A DNA stretch of 64,000 bases from Hohaiivirga grylli (GTDB taxonomy: Bacteria; Pseudomonadota; Alphaproteobacteria; Rhizobiales; Beijerinckiaceae), in NCBI RefSeq assembly GCF_039655745.1, contig NZ_JBBYXI010000004.1:62001-126000 (forward strand), read 5' to 3'. The translations under genes and the position numbers were made by a program. The notes beneath the pieces were generated by a model. The model saw only the letters and a list, made by a program, of their open reading frames with translations, was not told where the DNA came from and did no database searches. Of the stretch, positions 43,579 to 53,469 are shown piece by piece (within the stretch, counting starts at the first letter, position 1; each line of letters starts with the position of its first letter).

Positions 43579-43607
43579 CTTGTTGAGGGAAGAGCGAATG
43601 ACCATCT
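43579..43607 (+). promoter_or_regulatory. RpoH-type heat-shock promoter of clpB
   Basis: CTTGTT (43579-43584) and CCATCT (43602-43607) are 17 bases apart, matching the alphaproteobacterial RpoH pattern of CTTG with a C-rich -10 (CYATNT). It lies about 90 bases before the clpB ATG. Confidence 0.65.
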
Positions 43608-43696
43608 CTAGTACAGACGCTTTGAATAAGGTCTGTTGCTACAGATGCAGATTATGGGCCCGTGGGGACGTGGTTTGCACTGGGAAGGAAGAAATT

Positions 43697-46318
43697 ATGA
43701 ATTTTGAAAAATATACTGAACGCGCTCAGGGGTTCATTCAGTCTGCTCAGATGCTTGCTTCACGTGAAGGACATCCGCAACTGACACCGGGACATGTTCT
43801 GAAAGTTTTACTTGATGATCCGGAAGGTTTGGCGGCCGGTTTGATTGACCGTGCTGGTGGCCAATCCCGACAGGCACTGAACAGTATTAATGAGTGGCTG
43901 GCGAAACAGCCAAGTGCTTCTGGTGCCGCCTCACAGCCGCAGGCAAGCCGTGATCTGATAAAACTGTTCGATGCAGCTGAAAAACTGGCTGACAAGGCTG
44001 GCGATTCCTATGTCACTGTTGAGCGCATTCTGCTGGCTCTGGTGATGGAGAAGGAAAGTGAGGCTGGCCGTATTCTCAGTGCTGTCGGTGTTACACCGCA
44101 GAACCTTAACTCGGCTATCAATGCCCTGCGTAAAGGCAGAACGGCAGATAACGCATCTGCTGAAAGCTCTTATGATGCGTTGAAGAAATATGCCCGCGAT
44201 CTGACGGAAGCTGCCCGTGAGGGTAAGCTTGATCCTGTCATCGGTCGTGATGAAGAAATCCGCCGCACGGTGCAGGTTCTCTCCCGCCGTACAAAAAATA
44301 ATCCCGTACTTATTGGTGAGCCAGGCGTTGGTAAAACGGCTATTGTCGAAGGGCTGGCCTTACGCATCATCAATGGTGACGTGCCTGAAAGCCTGCGTGA
44401 TAAGCAGCTGCTTGCGCTGGATATGGGTGCGCTGATTGCCGGTGCCAAATACCGGGGTGAATTTGAAGAGCGTTTGAAAGCCATTCTCTCGGAGGTTACG
44501 GCTGCCAATGGTGATATCATCCTTTTCATTGATGAAATGCACACACTGGTGGGTGCTGGTAAAACAGATGGCGCGATGGATGCATCGAACCTTCTGAAGC
44601 CCGCACTTGCCCGTGGTGAGTTACATTGCGTCGGTGCAACAACTCTGGATGAATACCGCAAGCATGTTGAGAAAGACGCCGCCTTGGCACGTCGTTTCCA
44701 GCCTGTGTTCGTCAGTGAGCCAACCGTTGAGGATACGGTTTCTATCCTGCGCGGTATCAAGGAAAAGTATGAACAGCATCACGGTGTCCGTATTGCGGAC
44801 AGCGCGCTTGTTGCTGCAGCAACGCTTTCCAATCGCTATATTACCGACCGCTTCCTTCCGGATAAAGCGATCGACCTTGTTGATGAGGCTTCCTCACGTT
44901 TGCGGATGCAGGTGGATTCAAAGCCGGAAGAACTGGATAGTCTCGATCGCGACATCATCCGCCTAAAAATCGAAGGTGAAGCCCTCAAAAAAGAGAATGA
45001 TGTTGCATCCAAGGATCGTCTGCAAAAGCTTGAAAAAGAGCTGGCCGATCTGGAAGAAAAATCTGCGGCTATCACCTCTCGCTGGACTGCGGAGAAAGAT
45101 GCTCTTGGACGTGTTGCAGAGCTGAAAAAGAAGCTTGATGATGCACGTAATGAACTGGCTCAGGCCCAGCGTCTTGGTCAGTACCAGAAGGCAGGCGAGC
45201 TGGCTTACGGCGCTATTCCGGACATGGAAAAAGAGCTGAAGACGCTTGAAGAGCAGGCTGAAGGCAAAGGTGGCATGATGGAAGTTGCCGTCACACCTGA
45301 TGATATTGCGCAGGTTGTCTCACGCTGGACGGGTGTACCGGTTGACAAGATGCTCGAAGGTGAGCGTGAAAAGCTTCTGCATATGGAAGATAGTCTGTCT
45401 AAACGGGTGATTGGTCAGAAAGAGGCTGTTGAGGCTGTCTCGACAGCGGTGCGCCGTGCCCGGGCTGGTCTGCAAGACCCGCATCGCCCAATCGGATCAT
45501 TCATGTTCCTCGGACCGACAGGTGTTGGTAAGACAGAGCTGACCAAGGCGCTGGCAACCTTCCTGTTTGATGACGAGACAGCACTGATCCGCATGGACAT
45601 GTCGGAGTATATGGAGAAGCATTCTGTTGCGCGTCTGATTGGTGCACCTCCCGGTTATGTGGGTTACGAAGAAGGTGGAGCGCTGACAGAAGCTGTACGG
45701 CGTCGCCCGTATCAGGTTGTACTGTTTGACGAGATTGAGAAGGCGCACCCTGATGTCTTCAATGTCTTGTTACAGGTTCTTGATGATGGCCGTCTGACAG
45801 ACGGGCAGGGCAGAACGGTAGACTTCCGCAATACGCTGATCATCATGACATCCAACCTTGGTGCTGAATACCTTGTGAACCAGCCTGAAGGTCAGGATTC
45901 TGAAGTTGTGCGTGAAGAGGTTATGTCTGTGGTGCGTTCGCACTTCCGGCCAGAGTTCCTTAACCGTGTTGATGACATCATCCTGTTCCACCGCCTGCAG
46001 CGTGAGCAGATGGGTGCGATTGTCGACATTCAGATTGCCCGCCTCCAGCGTCTTCTTGATGACCGCAAAATCATTCTTGATATTGACGAGAGTGGCCGTA
46101 ACTGGCTCGCTGATAAAGGGTATGACCCTGCCTATGGCGCACGTCCACTGAAACGTGTCGTTCAGAAGTATGTCCAGAACCCACTGGCTGAACAGATATT
46201 GGCCGGAACAGTTTATGATGGCTCAACTGTTAAGGTTCATGCCGGTGAAGATGGTCTGATGGTTGGCAATGTTGGTGTTTCTGGAGAGAAACGGCCCTCT
46301 GATGCCATGCTTAACTGA
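43697..46318 (+). CDS. clpB: ATP-dependent disaggregase ClpB
   Basis: The 873-residue hexameric chaperone pulls apart protein aggregates together with DnaK. Domains in order are an N-terminal Clp repeat domain (1-150), a first AAA+ module with GEPGVGKTA and DEMHTLVGAG, a middle coiled coil (about 410-530) and a second AAA+ module with GPTGVGKTE. The start at 43697 follows GGAAGGAAG and begins MNFEKYTERAQ, the normal ClpB N-terminus. The open frame extends upstream to 43580, but that part contains the promoter. A heat-shock promoter and a terminator define a single-gene unit. Confidence 0.97.
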   Translation: MNFEKYTERAQGFIQSAQMLASREGHPQLTPGHVLKVLLDDPEGLAAGLIDRAGGQSRQALNSINEWLAKQPSASGAASQPQASRDLIKLFDAAEKLADKAGDSYVTVERILLALVMEKESEAGRILSAVGVTPQNLNSAINALRKGRTADNASAESSYDALKKYARDLTEAAREGKLDPVIGRDEEIRRTVQVLSRRTKNNPVLIGEPGVGKTAIVEGLALRIINGDVPESLRDKQLLALDMGALIAGAKYRGEFEERLKAILSEVTAANGDIILFIDEMHTLVGAGKTDGAMDASNLLKPALARGELHCVGATTLDEYRKHVEKDAALARRFQPVFVSEPTVEDTVSILRGIKEKYEQHHGVRIADSALVAAATLSNRYITDRFLPDKAIDLVDEASSRLRMQVDSKPEELDSLDRDIIRLKIEGEALKKENDVASKDRLQKLEKELADLEEKSAAITSRWTAEKDALGRVAELKKKLDDARNELAQAQRLGQYQKAGELAYGAIPDMEKELKTLEEQAEGKGGMMEVAVTPDDIAQVVSRWTGVPVDKMLEGEREKLLHMEDSLSKRVIGQKEAVEAVSTAVRRARAGLQDPHRPIGSFMFLGPTGVGKTELTKALATFLFDDETALIRMDMSEYMEKHSVARLIGAPPGYVGYEEGGALTEAVRRRPYQVVLFDEIEKAHPDVFNVLLQVLDDGRLTDGQGRTVDFRNTLIIMTSNLGAEYLVNQPEGQDSEVVREEVMSVVRSHFRPEFLNRVDDIILFHRLQREQMGAIVDIQIARLQRLLDDRKIILDIDESGRNWLADKGYDPAYGARPLKRVVQKYVQNPLAEQILAGTVYDGSTVKVHAGEDGLMVGNVGVSGEKRPSDAMLN

Positions 46319-46331
46319 GTGAGTTAAAAAG

Positions 46332-46360
46332 ATCCCCCACCAACCGGCTGGGGGATTTTT
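46332..46360. terminator. Bidirectional terminator between clpB and the exporter gene
   Basis: ATCCCCCA pairs with TGGGGGAT, with A residues upstream and a T run downstream. Confidence 0.9.
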
Positions 46361-46363
46361 CTA

Positions 46364-47248
46364 TTACCTGGCCTGCCCTTTAAGGGCGATTGCAACCCCT
46401 GTTGCAGCAATTGCCATTCCGACGATCTGTAGCGGTAAAAGCTCTTCTCTAAAAATAAAGTAAGCCATGAGAGCTGATGTTGGTGGTACAAGATAAATGA
46501 TGCTGGCCACACTTGCGACTGCGCCTTTACGGATCATGGTCAGCAATAGCAGAATAGCCCCGATTGATAATCCGAATACGGACCAGAACCAGCCAAGGAA
46601 AAGGTCGGTCGTGATTTCAAACTGCATGGTTTCTGTCATGAGGGCGACAGGTAACGTAACAATGAATGCGGCTATATATTGTACGACTGTGTTGGTAACA
46701 AGGTTTATGGAGGCACCGTTTTTCTTCTGCCAGATCGTACCAAAAGTAATTGAGAACATTGCACATAGGCACACAATCAATGCTGAGAATGTAAAGCCAT
46801 TTTGTCCCCCCAGTTTGGGAACAATCACGAGGCAGGCTCCACATAATCCAATCAGAACACCCGACCATTGCTTACGTGATACTTTTTCGCCAAGTAACGG
46901 ACCGACGAGAGCAGCTGTTGCGATGGGCTGAAGCCCGGCAACAAGGGCCGCAATGCCACTGGGCATGCCGTGTTTTACCGCCCAGAAAACGCCTCCCAGA
47001 TAAATGCCATGCAACAGAATACCCGCAATCATACTGTTGCGTATATCGCGTCTGTTATCCGGCCAGGGGGCTTTAAGAATAATAGCAATGATTGCCAGAA
47101 CGATGCCTGCTCCCATATAGCGCCCGAGCATGAAGGTCAGGGGCTCAATATGTGGTGCGACCAGACGGGCGACAATAAAGCCTGTGGCCCAGATGATTAC
47201 AAAGAGAATTGGCATAGCCAGAGCTTTGACGGGCCCGGAAGATTGCAT
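46364..47248 (-). CDS. DMT superfamily (EamA) transporter
   Basis: The 294-residue inner-membrane protein has ten predicted transmembrane helices arranged as two EamA repeats. Characteristic motifs are IIWATGFIVAR at the start and IASVIYLVPP-like sequence in the second half. The family exports metabolites, amino acids or drugs; the substrate cannot be read from sequence. It converges with clpB and is separated from the divergent yihY gene by about 225 bases. Confidence 0.88.
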   Translation of the reverse strand: MQSSGPVKALAMPILFVIIWATGFIVARLVAPHIEPLTFMLGRYMGAGIVLAIIAIILKAPWPDNRRDIRNSMIAGILLHGIYLGGVFWAVKHGMPSGIAALVAGLQPIATAALVGPLLGEKVSRKQWSGVLIGLCGACLVIVPKLGGQNGFTFSALIVCLCAMFSITFGTIWQKKNGASINLVTNTVVQYIAAFIVTLPVALMTETMQFEITTDLFLGWFWSVFGLSIGAILLLLTMIRKGAVASVASIIYLVPPTSALMAYFIFREELLPLQIVGMAIAATGVAIALKGQAR

Positions 47249-47473
47249 GTTTGTTCACTCATGAATGATGAGGGAGTGTAGAAACAGATTTATCGTTCTG
47301 CATACTAGCTAAAAGATTTAAGAGATGGGGTTTATACACCGCAACATGGCTAGTGTTTGAAAATACTGCGCTAGATGTATAGCATATTGCAATTATGCAG
47401 TTCGTTAAGACTGCCTGTTATATGAGTATTTTGTAAGTGGTTGGTTTTTTCTGATGCCGCCATGGAGGAGATC

Positions 47474-48319
47474 ATGCGCAGCATCCTGACAATTATCTGG
47501 CTGTCTTTTCTGCGGTTTAATCGCCATGATGGCTGGGCGATCGCCAGCCATATTTCGCTTTCATTGCTGATGGCTTTATTTCCATTCCTGATCGTGCTGA
47601 CAGCTATTGCCAGTCTGGTGGGGCAGACAATGCTTGCAACACAGGCCATTGACCTGATGATGGATGGCTGGCCTCAGGCTGTCTCAGAGCCTATTCTTCA
47701 TGAAATTCATGCCATCATGACAGGTAGCAGGGCTGGGGTTGTTACTTTTGGTGTGATCTTTGCCATCTATTTTGCATCAAGTGGTGTTGAAGCCCTGCGT
47801 ATTGGAATGAACCGCGCCTATGGAGTTCGTGAGAAACGGGCATGGTGGCTGGTTCGTCTTGAATCAATCGGTTATGTGCTGGCAGGTGCCGTTCTGCTCC
47901 TTGTTGTTGCATTCTTACTGGTTATGGGGCCTCGACTTTGGTTGGCAATTGAAGATATCTGGCCGAAGGCTGCTGATTTTATACCGCAATGGAACGCTGG
48001 TCCGCGCCTTTTGGCAGCCACCGGTATTATCATTCTGGCTTTGATTGTGGCGCATAAGGTTATTCCGGCAGGTTACAGGAGTATTCTTTCCGTTGTGCCC
48101 GGAATTATCACAACCTTTGTTTTATGGCTTTGTGCTGGAATAGGGTTTGGGTGGTATCTCAGCCTGTATCCAGGAGCCTATAGCTCGACCTATGGCAGTC
48201 TTGCGACAGCGATGGTTGTTCTGGTTTTCGTCAATATGCTCGCGGCTATTTTCATTTTTGGTGGTGAGATTAATGGGCTGCTTTCACGTAAAACGTATAT
48301 CACGCGAAAGCAGGATTAA
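47474..48319 (+). CDS. YihY/BrkB family inner membrane protein
   Basis: The 281-residue protein has six hydrophobic helices and the family pattern HISLSLLMALFPFLIV near the N-terminus and YGSLATAMVVLVF near the C-terminus. The family was once named ribonuclease BN in error; its function is still unclear. The ATG at 47474 has GGAGG just upstream, and the longer frame from 47441 lacks support. It converges closely with the trans-sulfuration gene (8 bases between the stops). Confidence 0.88.
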   Translation: MRSILTIIWLSFLRFNRHDGWAIASHISLSLLMALFPFLIVLTAIASLVGQTMLATQAIDLMMDGWPQAVSEPILHEIHAIMTGSRAGVVTFGVIFAIYFASSGVEALRIGMNRAYGVREKRAWWLVRLESIGYVLAGAVLLLVVAFLLVMGPRLWLAIEDIWPKAADFIPQWNAGPRLLAATGIIILALIVAHKVIPAGYRSILSVVPGIITTFVLWLCAGIGFGWYLSLYPGAYSSTYGSLATAMVVLVFVNMLAAIFIFGGEINGLLSRKTYITRKQD

Positions 48320-48327
48320 GGGTTGTT

Positions 48328-49527
48328 TTATTTAGCCCGTATTGCGCTGATCAGATCGGTATAAAGATCATCAACTGATTCAATACCGACAGACAGGCGT
48401 AACAGGTCTGGTGGGCAGGGGCTGCCAGCACCTTCAATGGATGCGCGATGTTCAATCAGGCTTTCAACGCCGCCTAAAGATGTGGCGCGTTTCCATAACT
48501 GCACACGGGCTGCTGTTTTTATAGCGGCCTGTTCACCACCTTTCAGGCGAATGGACAGCATATAGCCAAAGCCATTTTCCATCTGCTTTCGGGCAACCTC
48601 ATGCCCCGGATGGGAATGCAGGCCTGGGTACAGTACAACTGCAATATCCGCGTCCTGTTCAAGCCTCTGTGCGAGAACCATTGCATTCATGGATTGTGTT
48701 GCCTGCCGGACGTGCAGGGTGCGCATGCCGCGTAAAAGCAGATAAGCCTCAAAGGGACCGATAATCGCCCCCTGACTTTTACGGATCATTTTAATCCGCT
48801 CGAAAAAGGTATCTGCCACTTTTCCTGCAATGACACCGGCCACGACATCTGAGTGCCCGTTCAGAACCTTTGTCGCGGCGTGCATGACAATATCAGCACC
48901 AAGGTTGAGAGGTCGGGTATGATAGGGGGAAGCTGTTGTGGAATCGACAGCAAGTCTGGCTCCTGCTTTATGGGCGATATCCGCAGTTGCTGCGATATCA
49001 GTAATACCCCAAAGCGGATTTGATGGTGTTTCAATCCAGATCAGTTTTGTCTTGTTGGGAAGGATAGCTGCTTTGACTGCGTCAGTATTCTCGACATCCA
49101 CGAAGTCAACAAGAAGCCCCCAGCGTTTCGCCTCTGTTGCCAGCCAGTGGCGTAAAGCCCAATACATCACCTTGGGGGCAATGATGTGGTCTCCCGGTTC
49201 AAGTGCCTGAAAAACTGCCGTTGCTGCGGCCATGCCTGATGAGAATAATATTGCACCCGCATCAGCATCTTCGAGCATTGCAAGAACGGCTTCAGCCTCA
49301 TGAACGGTTGCATTATCCGGGCGACCATAAACGTATCCTGAGGAATAGCCATTGTCCTCATCGCGGATATAGGTCGTGGATAGATGAATAGGTGGAGTAA
49401 TGCCCTTGGTAATTGGATCTATGGAGCCGAGCGCCTGTGCTGCAAGGGAGCGTTTTGACCATTTTTCCGGTCGTTCTGTTGGAAAGGGATGCTCGGGTTT
49501 ATTCTGATCGTTTCCTTTAGGGCTCAT
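48328..49527 (-). CDS. Trans-sulfuration PLP enzyme (cystathionine gamma-synthase/beta-lyase family)
   Basis: The 399-residue fold-type I PLP enzyme belongs to the Cys/Met metabolism family. The PLP lysine is in HAATKVLNGHSDVV; other motifs are YGRPDN near the N-terminus, LFSSGMAAAT and IETPSNPLW. The sequence alone does not decide between synthase, gamma-lyase and beta-lyase activity. The insertion-free N-terminus and the lack of a neighbouring partner do not help. GGGAGA precedes the ATG. Confidence 0.87.
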   Translation of the reverse strand: MSPKGNDQNKPEHPFPTERPEKWSKRSLAAQALGSIDPITKGITPPIHLSTTYIRDEDNGYSSGYVYGRPDNATVHEAEAVLAMLEDADAGAILFSSGMAAATAVFQALEPGDHIIAPKVMYWALRHWLATEAKRWGLLVDFVDVENTDAVKAAILPNKTKLIWIETPSNPLWGITDIAATADIAHKAGARLAVDSTTASPYHTRPLNLGADIVMHAATKVLNGHSDVVAGVIAGKVADTFFERIKMIRKSQGAIIGPFEAYLLLRGMRTLHVRQATQSMNAMVLAQRLEQDADIAVVLYPGLHSHPGHEVARKQMENGFGYMLSIRLKGGEQAAIKTAARVQLWKRATSLGGVESLIEHRASIEGAGSPCPPDLLRLSVGIESVDDLYTDLISAIRAK

Positions 49528-49603
49528 TTATTTCTCCCAGGAGAGTTTGTGGAGCTTGTCTATGACAGGTATGAAAAGCCCGTCTCGGAAACAGTGACAA
49601 AAG

Positions 49604-49966
49604 TCACCCCAGAATTAGGCTTACCGTCTTTTTCAAATCAACCAGTGTAAAAGGTTTTGTCAGGACATCGGTTACAATGCCGGAAAGGGAAGATGCACGT
49701 TCTCTTTGCTCGGCAAAGCCGGTCATCAGCAGAATAGGAATTTGTGCATTCTGCTGGCGAACCATATGTGCAAGCTCAATGCCGTCCATAATAGGCATAC
49801 GGATATCTGTCAGAAGGAGGTCAAATTTCCCCCCTTCTGCGATGAACAGGTCTATACCGTCCTCTCCGTCTGAAGCTTCAAGGACCGTATGGCCATCCGT
49901 TTCAAGCGCTCTTTTGACGAAGGCCCGTACCGGGTCTTCATCCTCCACCAGGAGGATGCGTGCCAT
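49604..49966 (-). CDS. cpdR: CpdR-like single-domain response regulator
   Basis: The 120-residue stand-alone receiver domain has the acidic pocket VEDEDPVR, the phospho-acceptor aspartate in LLLTDIRMP, the conserved Thr/Lys in LMTGFAEQR and VLTKPF. In Caulobacter, unphosphorylated CpdR brings ClpXP to the cell pole and controls degradation of cell-cycle proteins. The whole protein is colinear with that family. Its ATG follows the hpt stop by one base, so the two genes are translationally coupled. Confidence 0.9.
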   Translation of the reverse strand: MARILLVEDEDPVRAFVKRALETDGHTVLEASDGEDGIDLFIAEGGKFDLLLTDIRMPIMDGIELAHMVRQQNAQIPILLMTGFAEQRERASSLSGIVTDVLTKPFTLVDLKKTVSLILG

Positions 49967-49967
49967 T

Positions 49968-50534
49968 TCAGGCTCCTCCGAACATATCCGGTTCTTGATC
50001 TACGTGATCAACGACGCCAACGAATGGAAGTTCCCGATAATAATGGGCGATATCCATGCCATAGCCGACAACGAAAAGATCAGGGCAGGTGAAGCCGACA
50101 AAATCTGCCCCAATGCTGACGGCGCGTTTATTTGGCTTTTCAAGCAGGACAGTTGAGAAGACTCGGTTTGCGCCGCGAGCCATCAGAAGATCTTTGGCAA
50201 AAACCAGTGTCCGGCCAGATTCGAGAATGTCATCGACGAGCAGAACGTCACGACCCTTCACAGAACTTTGGACGTCACGCAAAATCTCAACCTGACCAGA
50301 TGAAGTGGTGCCATCACGATAGCTTGAAAGGTGAACGAATTCGACCTGTGGCATCAAGCCGACTCGGTGCAGCGAGCGCAGCAGGTCTGATGCGAACATA
50401 AAGCTGCCCTTGAGAATAGCCACAACCAGAAGGTCTTTCGGCTCAACAGCAGCAATTTCCTTTGCAAGCTCATCATTGCGCTTTGCAAGAGTTGCTTCAT
50501 CAAACAGAACGCGGATACGGGGAGTCGAAGTCAT
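49968..50534 (-). CDS. hpt: Hypoxanthine phosphoribosyltransferase
   Basis: The 188-residue purine-salvage enzyme converts hypoxanthine (and guanine) with PRPP to IMP or GMP. The PRPP-binding motif is VLLVDDILESGRTL, and the C-terminal FVGFTCPDLFVVGYGMD matches the purine-binding part. The ATG at 50534 is preferred over the upstream frame start at 50552. It forms a two-gene operon with cpdR, an arrangement seen elsewhere in Alphaproteobacteria. Confidence 0.94.
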   Translation of the reverse strand: MTSTPRIRVLFDEATLAKRNDELAKEIAAVEPKDLLVVAILKGSFMFASDLLRSLHRVGLMPQVEFVHLSSYRDGTTSSGQVEILRDVQSSVKGRDVLLVDDILESGRTLVFAKDLLMARGANRVFSTVLLEKPNKRAVSIGADFVGFTCPDLFVVGYGMDIAHYYRELPFVGVVDHVDQEPDMFGGA

Positions 50535-50851
50535 GAATTTTCCACACTGCAATTACTGATAGATCGTTTTGGAACTAATCCGCCCGCTCCTTACCACGAA
50601 ATAGACAGGATTGGGTGAAAAACCTTGATGTCGATAACAGAATATTGGCCGACAGATCGCATGATAGTTGGCTAATCGTTAATGATCTACTGGCAATATG
50701 CATATTATAGCGAATAGACACGTTACCCATGGTTAAGGTTTTCATTATAGGGTGCGTGTTATCTGAGTACGCTTGGCAGGGTTTAAGCCTTGCTCGGTAA
50801 AGAAATGGGTTGGCACAAGAGTTGGCTGATTACAAAGAGAATCAATTCAAA

Positions 50852-51523
50852 ATGGTACCTCCAGCGGTACAATTTGAAAATGTGGGCATACGTTATGGTA
50901 TGGGCCCCGAGGTTCTGCGTGACCTGAGTTTCTCAATTCCGCCCAACTCATTCCAGTTTCTGACGGGGCCGTCCGGCGCTGGCAAGACAACCCTTCTGCG
51001 TTTGATTCTTCTCTCTATCAAGCCAACCCGTGGGTTGATCTCCGTCTTTGGTAAAGATGTTTCCCGTATCTCCAATGATGAGCTGACAGATGTCAGGCGC
51101 AAAATGGGGGTCGTGTTTCAGGAATTCAGGCTGCTGGATCATCTGACAACCTATGAGAATGTTTCTCTGCCCTTAAGGGTGCAGGGTAAGGATGAAGCCA
51201 GTTACCGCAATGAGGTTGTTGAGCTTCTTCATTGGGTTGGTCTTGGGGACAGAATGCATGTTCTCCCGCCTGTTCTCTCTGGTGGTGAGAAGCAGCGAGC
51301 TGCTATTGCGCGTGCCTTGATTGTTCGCCCTGCTATGCTTCTGGCCGATGAGCCAACCGGTAACGTTGATCCATCACTGGCCCGACGTCTGTTACGGCTG
51401 TTTGTTGAGCTCAATCGTCAGGGAACATCAATTGTTATTGCAACCCATGATCTTGGGTTGATGGATCTTGTTGATGCCCGTCGCCTTGTGCTTGGCGATG
51501 GTTATTTGCATATAGACGGGTGA
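50852..51523 (+). CDS. ftsE: Cell division ATP-binding protein FtsE
   Basis: The 223-residue ABC ATPase forms a complex with FtsX at the division site, where ATP use activates peptidoglycan hydrolases. Walker A is GPSGAGKTT, the signature is LSGGEKQR, Walker B is MLLADEPTGN, and the typical FtsE Q-loop GVVFQEFRLLDHLT is present. A TTG at 50810 would extend it by 14 residues; the ATG at 50852 gives the standard length. It overlaps or abuts ftsX. Confidence 0.96.
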   Translation: MVPPAVQFENVGIRYGMGPEVLRDLSFSIPPNSFQFLTGPSGAGKTTLLRLILLSIKPTRGLISVFGKDVSRISNDELTDVRRKMGVVFQEFRLLDHLTTYENVSLPLRVQGKDEASYRNEVVELLHWVGLGDRMHVLPPVLSGGEKQRAAIARALIVRPAMLLADEPTGNVDPSLARRLLRLFVELNRQGTSIVIATHDLGLMDLVDARRLVLGDGYLHIDG

Positions 51524-51528
51524 AAGAC

Positions 51529-52530
51529 ATGAATTTTCGCCGATCCCGCTATCGAAATACAACCACCACAGATGAAGGTAACCCCAAGAAGGACAAGCGT
51601 CCTGACTGGGAAAAACCAATCGGGCCTGCACTTGGTCGTGGGGCACCTTTAGTGCCGGTGGATAGTGCTGGTAGTCGGGCTTTAATGGCTGTTATTGCCA
51701 TCATGACATTTCTGGCTGCCCTTTGTGCAGGTGGGGCACAGATCGTTGCATCCAACTCCAGTGAATGGCGTGCAGCGGTATCTCGTGAAGTCACCATTCA
51801 GGTGCGGCCGGCTCCGCAGCGTGATATTGATGCTGATGTCCAGATTGCAACAAATCTGGCGGCACAGTATCCGGGTATTAAGAAAGCACAAGCGTTCACA
51901 AAAGAGGAATCTGAGCGGCTGCTCGAGCCTTGGCTTGGTACTGGTCTGGATTTCAATGATCTGCCTATTCCGCGTCTGATTGTTCTTGAACTTGCCGGTG
52001 GAGCCCCGCCGGATTTCACGAATTTGCGCCAACAGCTTCAGGAGCAGATACCGGGTACAACCCTTGATGATCATGCGCTTTGGATGTCTCGACTGTCGAC
52101 AATGGCAAATACGGTCATTGGTGTCGGAATCATGCTGGTGGTTCTGGTGCTTGGAGCGGTTGGGCTTGCGGTTGCCTTTGCGACACGCGGGACAATGGCA
52201 GGGAACCGTGAGGTTGTGGAGGTACTCCATCTTGTTGGAGCCAATGACGATTTTATCGCCAGGGAATTCCAGCGGCGCTTTTTCAAAATGTCTCTTAAGG
52301 GGAGCGCCATGGGGGCTGTGGCAGCAATTGTGATGGTTCTTTGCTTCAGTCTTCTCAGCAGTATATGGCGGGCAAGTGCAACCGGTGAACAGCTTGAAGC
52401 TCTCTTCGGTTCATTTGACTTTGGCTGGCAGGGAATTTTGGCGATTATTATTGTTGCCCTGATTGTTTCTGGTATTACAGCTGTGGTGTCACGGGCAACT
52501 GTTCGGCACTTCCTTACTGCATCCAATTGA
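51529..52530 (+). CDS. ftsX: Cell division protein FtsX
   Basis: The 333-residue membrane partner of FtsE has a cytoplasmic N-terminus, one helix near residues 50-75, a periplasmic domain (80-185) and three C-terminal helices, the usual four-helix FtsX topology. It passes the FtsE ATPase signal to cell-wall hydrolases. A GTG at 51520 overlapping the ftsE stop is an alternative start. Its gene is directly downstream of ftsE. Confidence 0.93.
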   Translation: MNFRRSRYRNTTTTDEGNPKKDKRPDWEKPIGPALGRGAPLVPVDSAGSRALMAVIAIMTFLAALCAGGAQIVASNSSEWRAAVSREVTIQVRPAPQRDIDADVQIATNLAAQYPGIKKAQAFTKEESERLLEPWLGTGLDFNDLPIPRLIVLELAGGAPPDFTNLRQQLQEQIPGTTLDDHALWMSRLSTMANTVIGVGIMLVVLVLGAVGLAVAFATRGTMAGNREVVEVLHLVGANDDFIAREFQRRFFKMSLKGSAMGAVAAIVMVLCFSLLSSIWRASATGEQLEALFGSFDFGWQGILAIIIVALIVSGITAVVSRATVRHFLTASN

Positions 52531-52654
52531 GATTGAAGCTAAAATTTTAACAAAGGTATCAGTCTCTTTTGAATAACTCACAATTAACGCCTACGAGTTG
52601 CCGTAATTATTGTTAATCTAAGATTCATTATGAGAGATAGCGTTAAGGGCAGTC

Positions 52655-53398
52655 ATGTTTTCAGATAAACATTCGACAACCGAGCCTATTGGCTGGTCAT
52701 GGCGTGCCCACTGGCTCCCGCCGCGGCGACGGCAATGGCACATCATGCGTTGGCTGAAGCGTATTTTTCTTGCCCTTATTGCAATTGCTTTCATAGGTAT
52801 TGTGGCTGGCTTTTTTGGCTATGTCCGTACCGTTCAAAGCTACAATATGCATACTGATGTCAGAGGTGATGCGGTTGTGACCCTCACGGGCGGTGCGCAG
52901 CGTATCGATGAGGCCTTGCAGATATTAGCGCGTGGCGGCGCAAAACGTATGCTTATTTCCGGTGTTAACGAGCAGACGACCCGTGATGAGATTATCCGCC
53001 TGAACCCGTCTTATGCATCGCTTTTCCTTTGTTGCGTTGATCTGGACTACCGTGCCCGCAATACGATTGGTAATGCAATTCAGGCGCGTTACTGGGCCAA
53101 TGAGCATGGTTTTAAAACACTGATTATCGTAACATCAAACTATCACATGCCACGCACATTGGTGGAGCTTGGTCATGTAATGCCCAAGCTTGAAAAAATC
53201 CCTTATGCTGTTGCGGCGGGTAGTATCAAGACTGAAGGGTGGTGGTCTGATGCGACAACCATGCGTCTGCTCGTCAGTGAGTACCTGAAGTATCTGGTGG
53301 CATGGGGACGAACGAAGATTGAAAAAGACCCTGAAAGATCACCTGCCGCGCGTATTTTAGGAAAGCCAGTCAAGAATATTGTTGAGCCCGGCAATTGA
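52655..53398 (+). CDS. YdcF/ElyC-SanA family (DUF218) membrane-anchored protein
   Basis: The 247-residue protein has one N-terminal membrane helix (about 32-57) and a DUF218 domain with the family's VTLTGGAQRIDEAL, DLDYRARNTIGNA and VTSNYHMPRT motifs. Members affect envelope integrity or peptidoglycan precursor metabolism. It follows ftsEX and precedes plsC, all in the same direction, suggesting an envelope-related cluster. Its biochemical activity is unknown. Confidence 0.87.
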   Translation: MFSDKHSTTEPIGWSWRAHWLPPRRRQWHIMRWLKRIFLALIAIAFIGIVAGFFGYVRTVQSYNMHTDVRGDAVVTLTGGAQRIDEALQILARGGAKRMLISGVNEQTTRDEIIRLNPSYASLFLCCVDLDYRARNTIGNAIQARYWANEHGFKTLIIVTSNYHMPRTLVELGHVMPKLEKIPYAVAAGSIKTEGWWSDATTMRLLVSEYLKYLVAWGRTKIEKDPERSPAARILGKPVKNIVEPGN

Positions 53399-53469
53399 TA
53401 TCGCTGCCTAATCTACTGGAGCCTTATGCCAAAAGATGCTATCGGCATATTTCCGATAATGACTGATTA

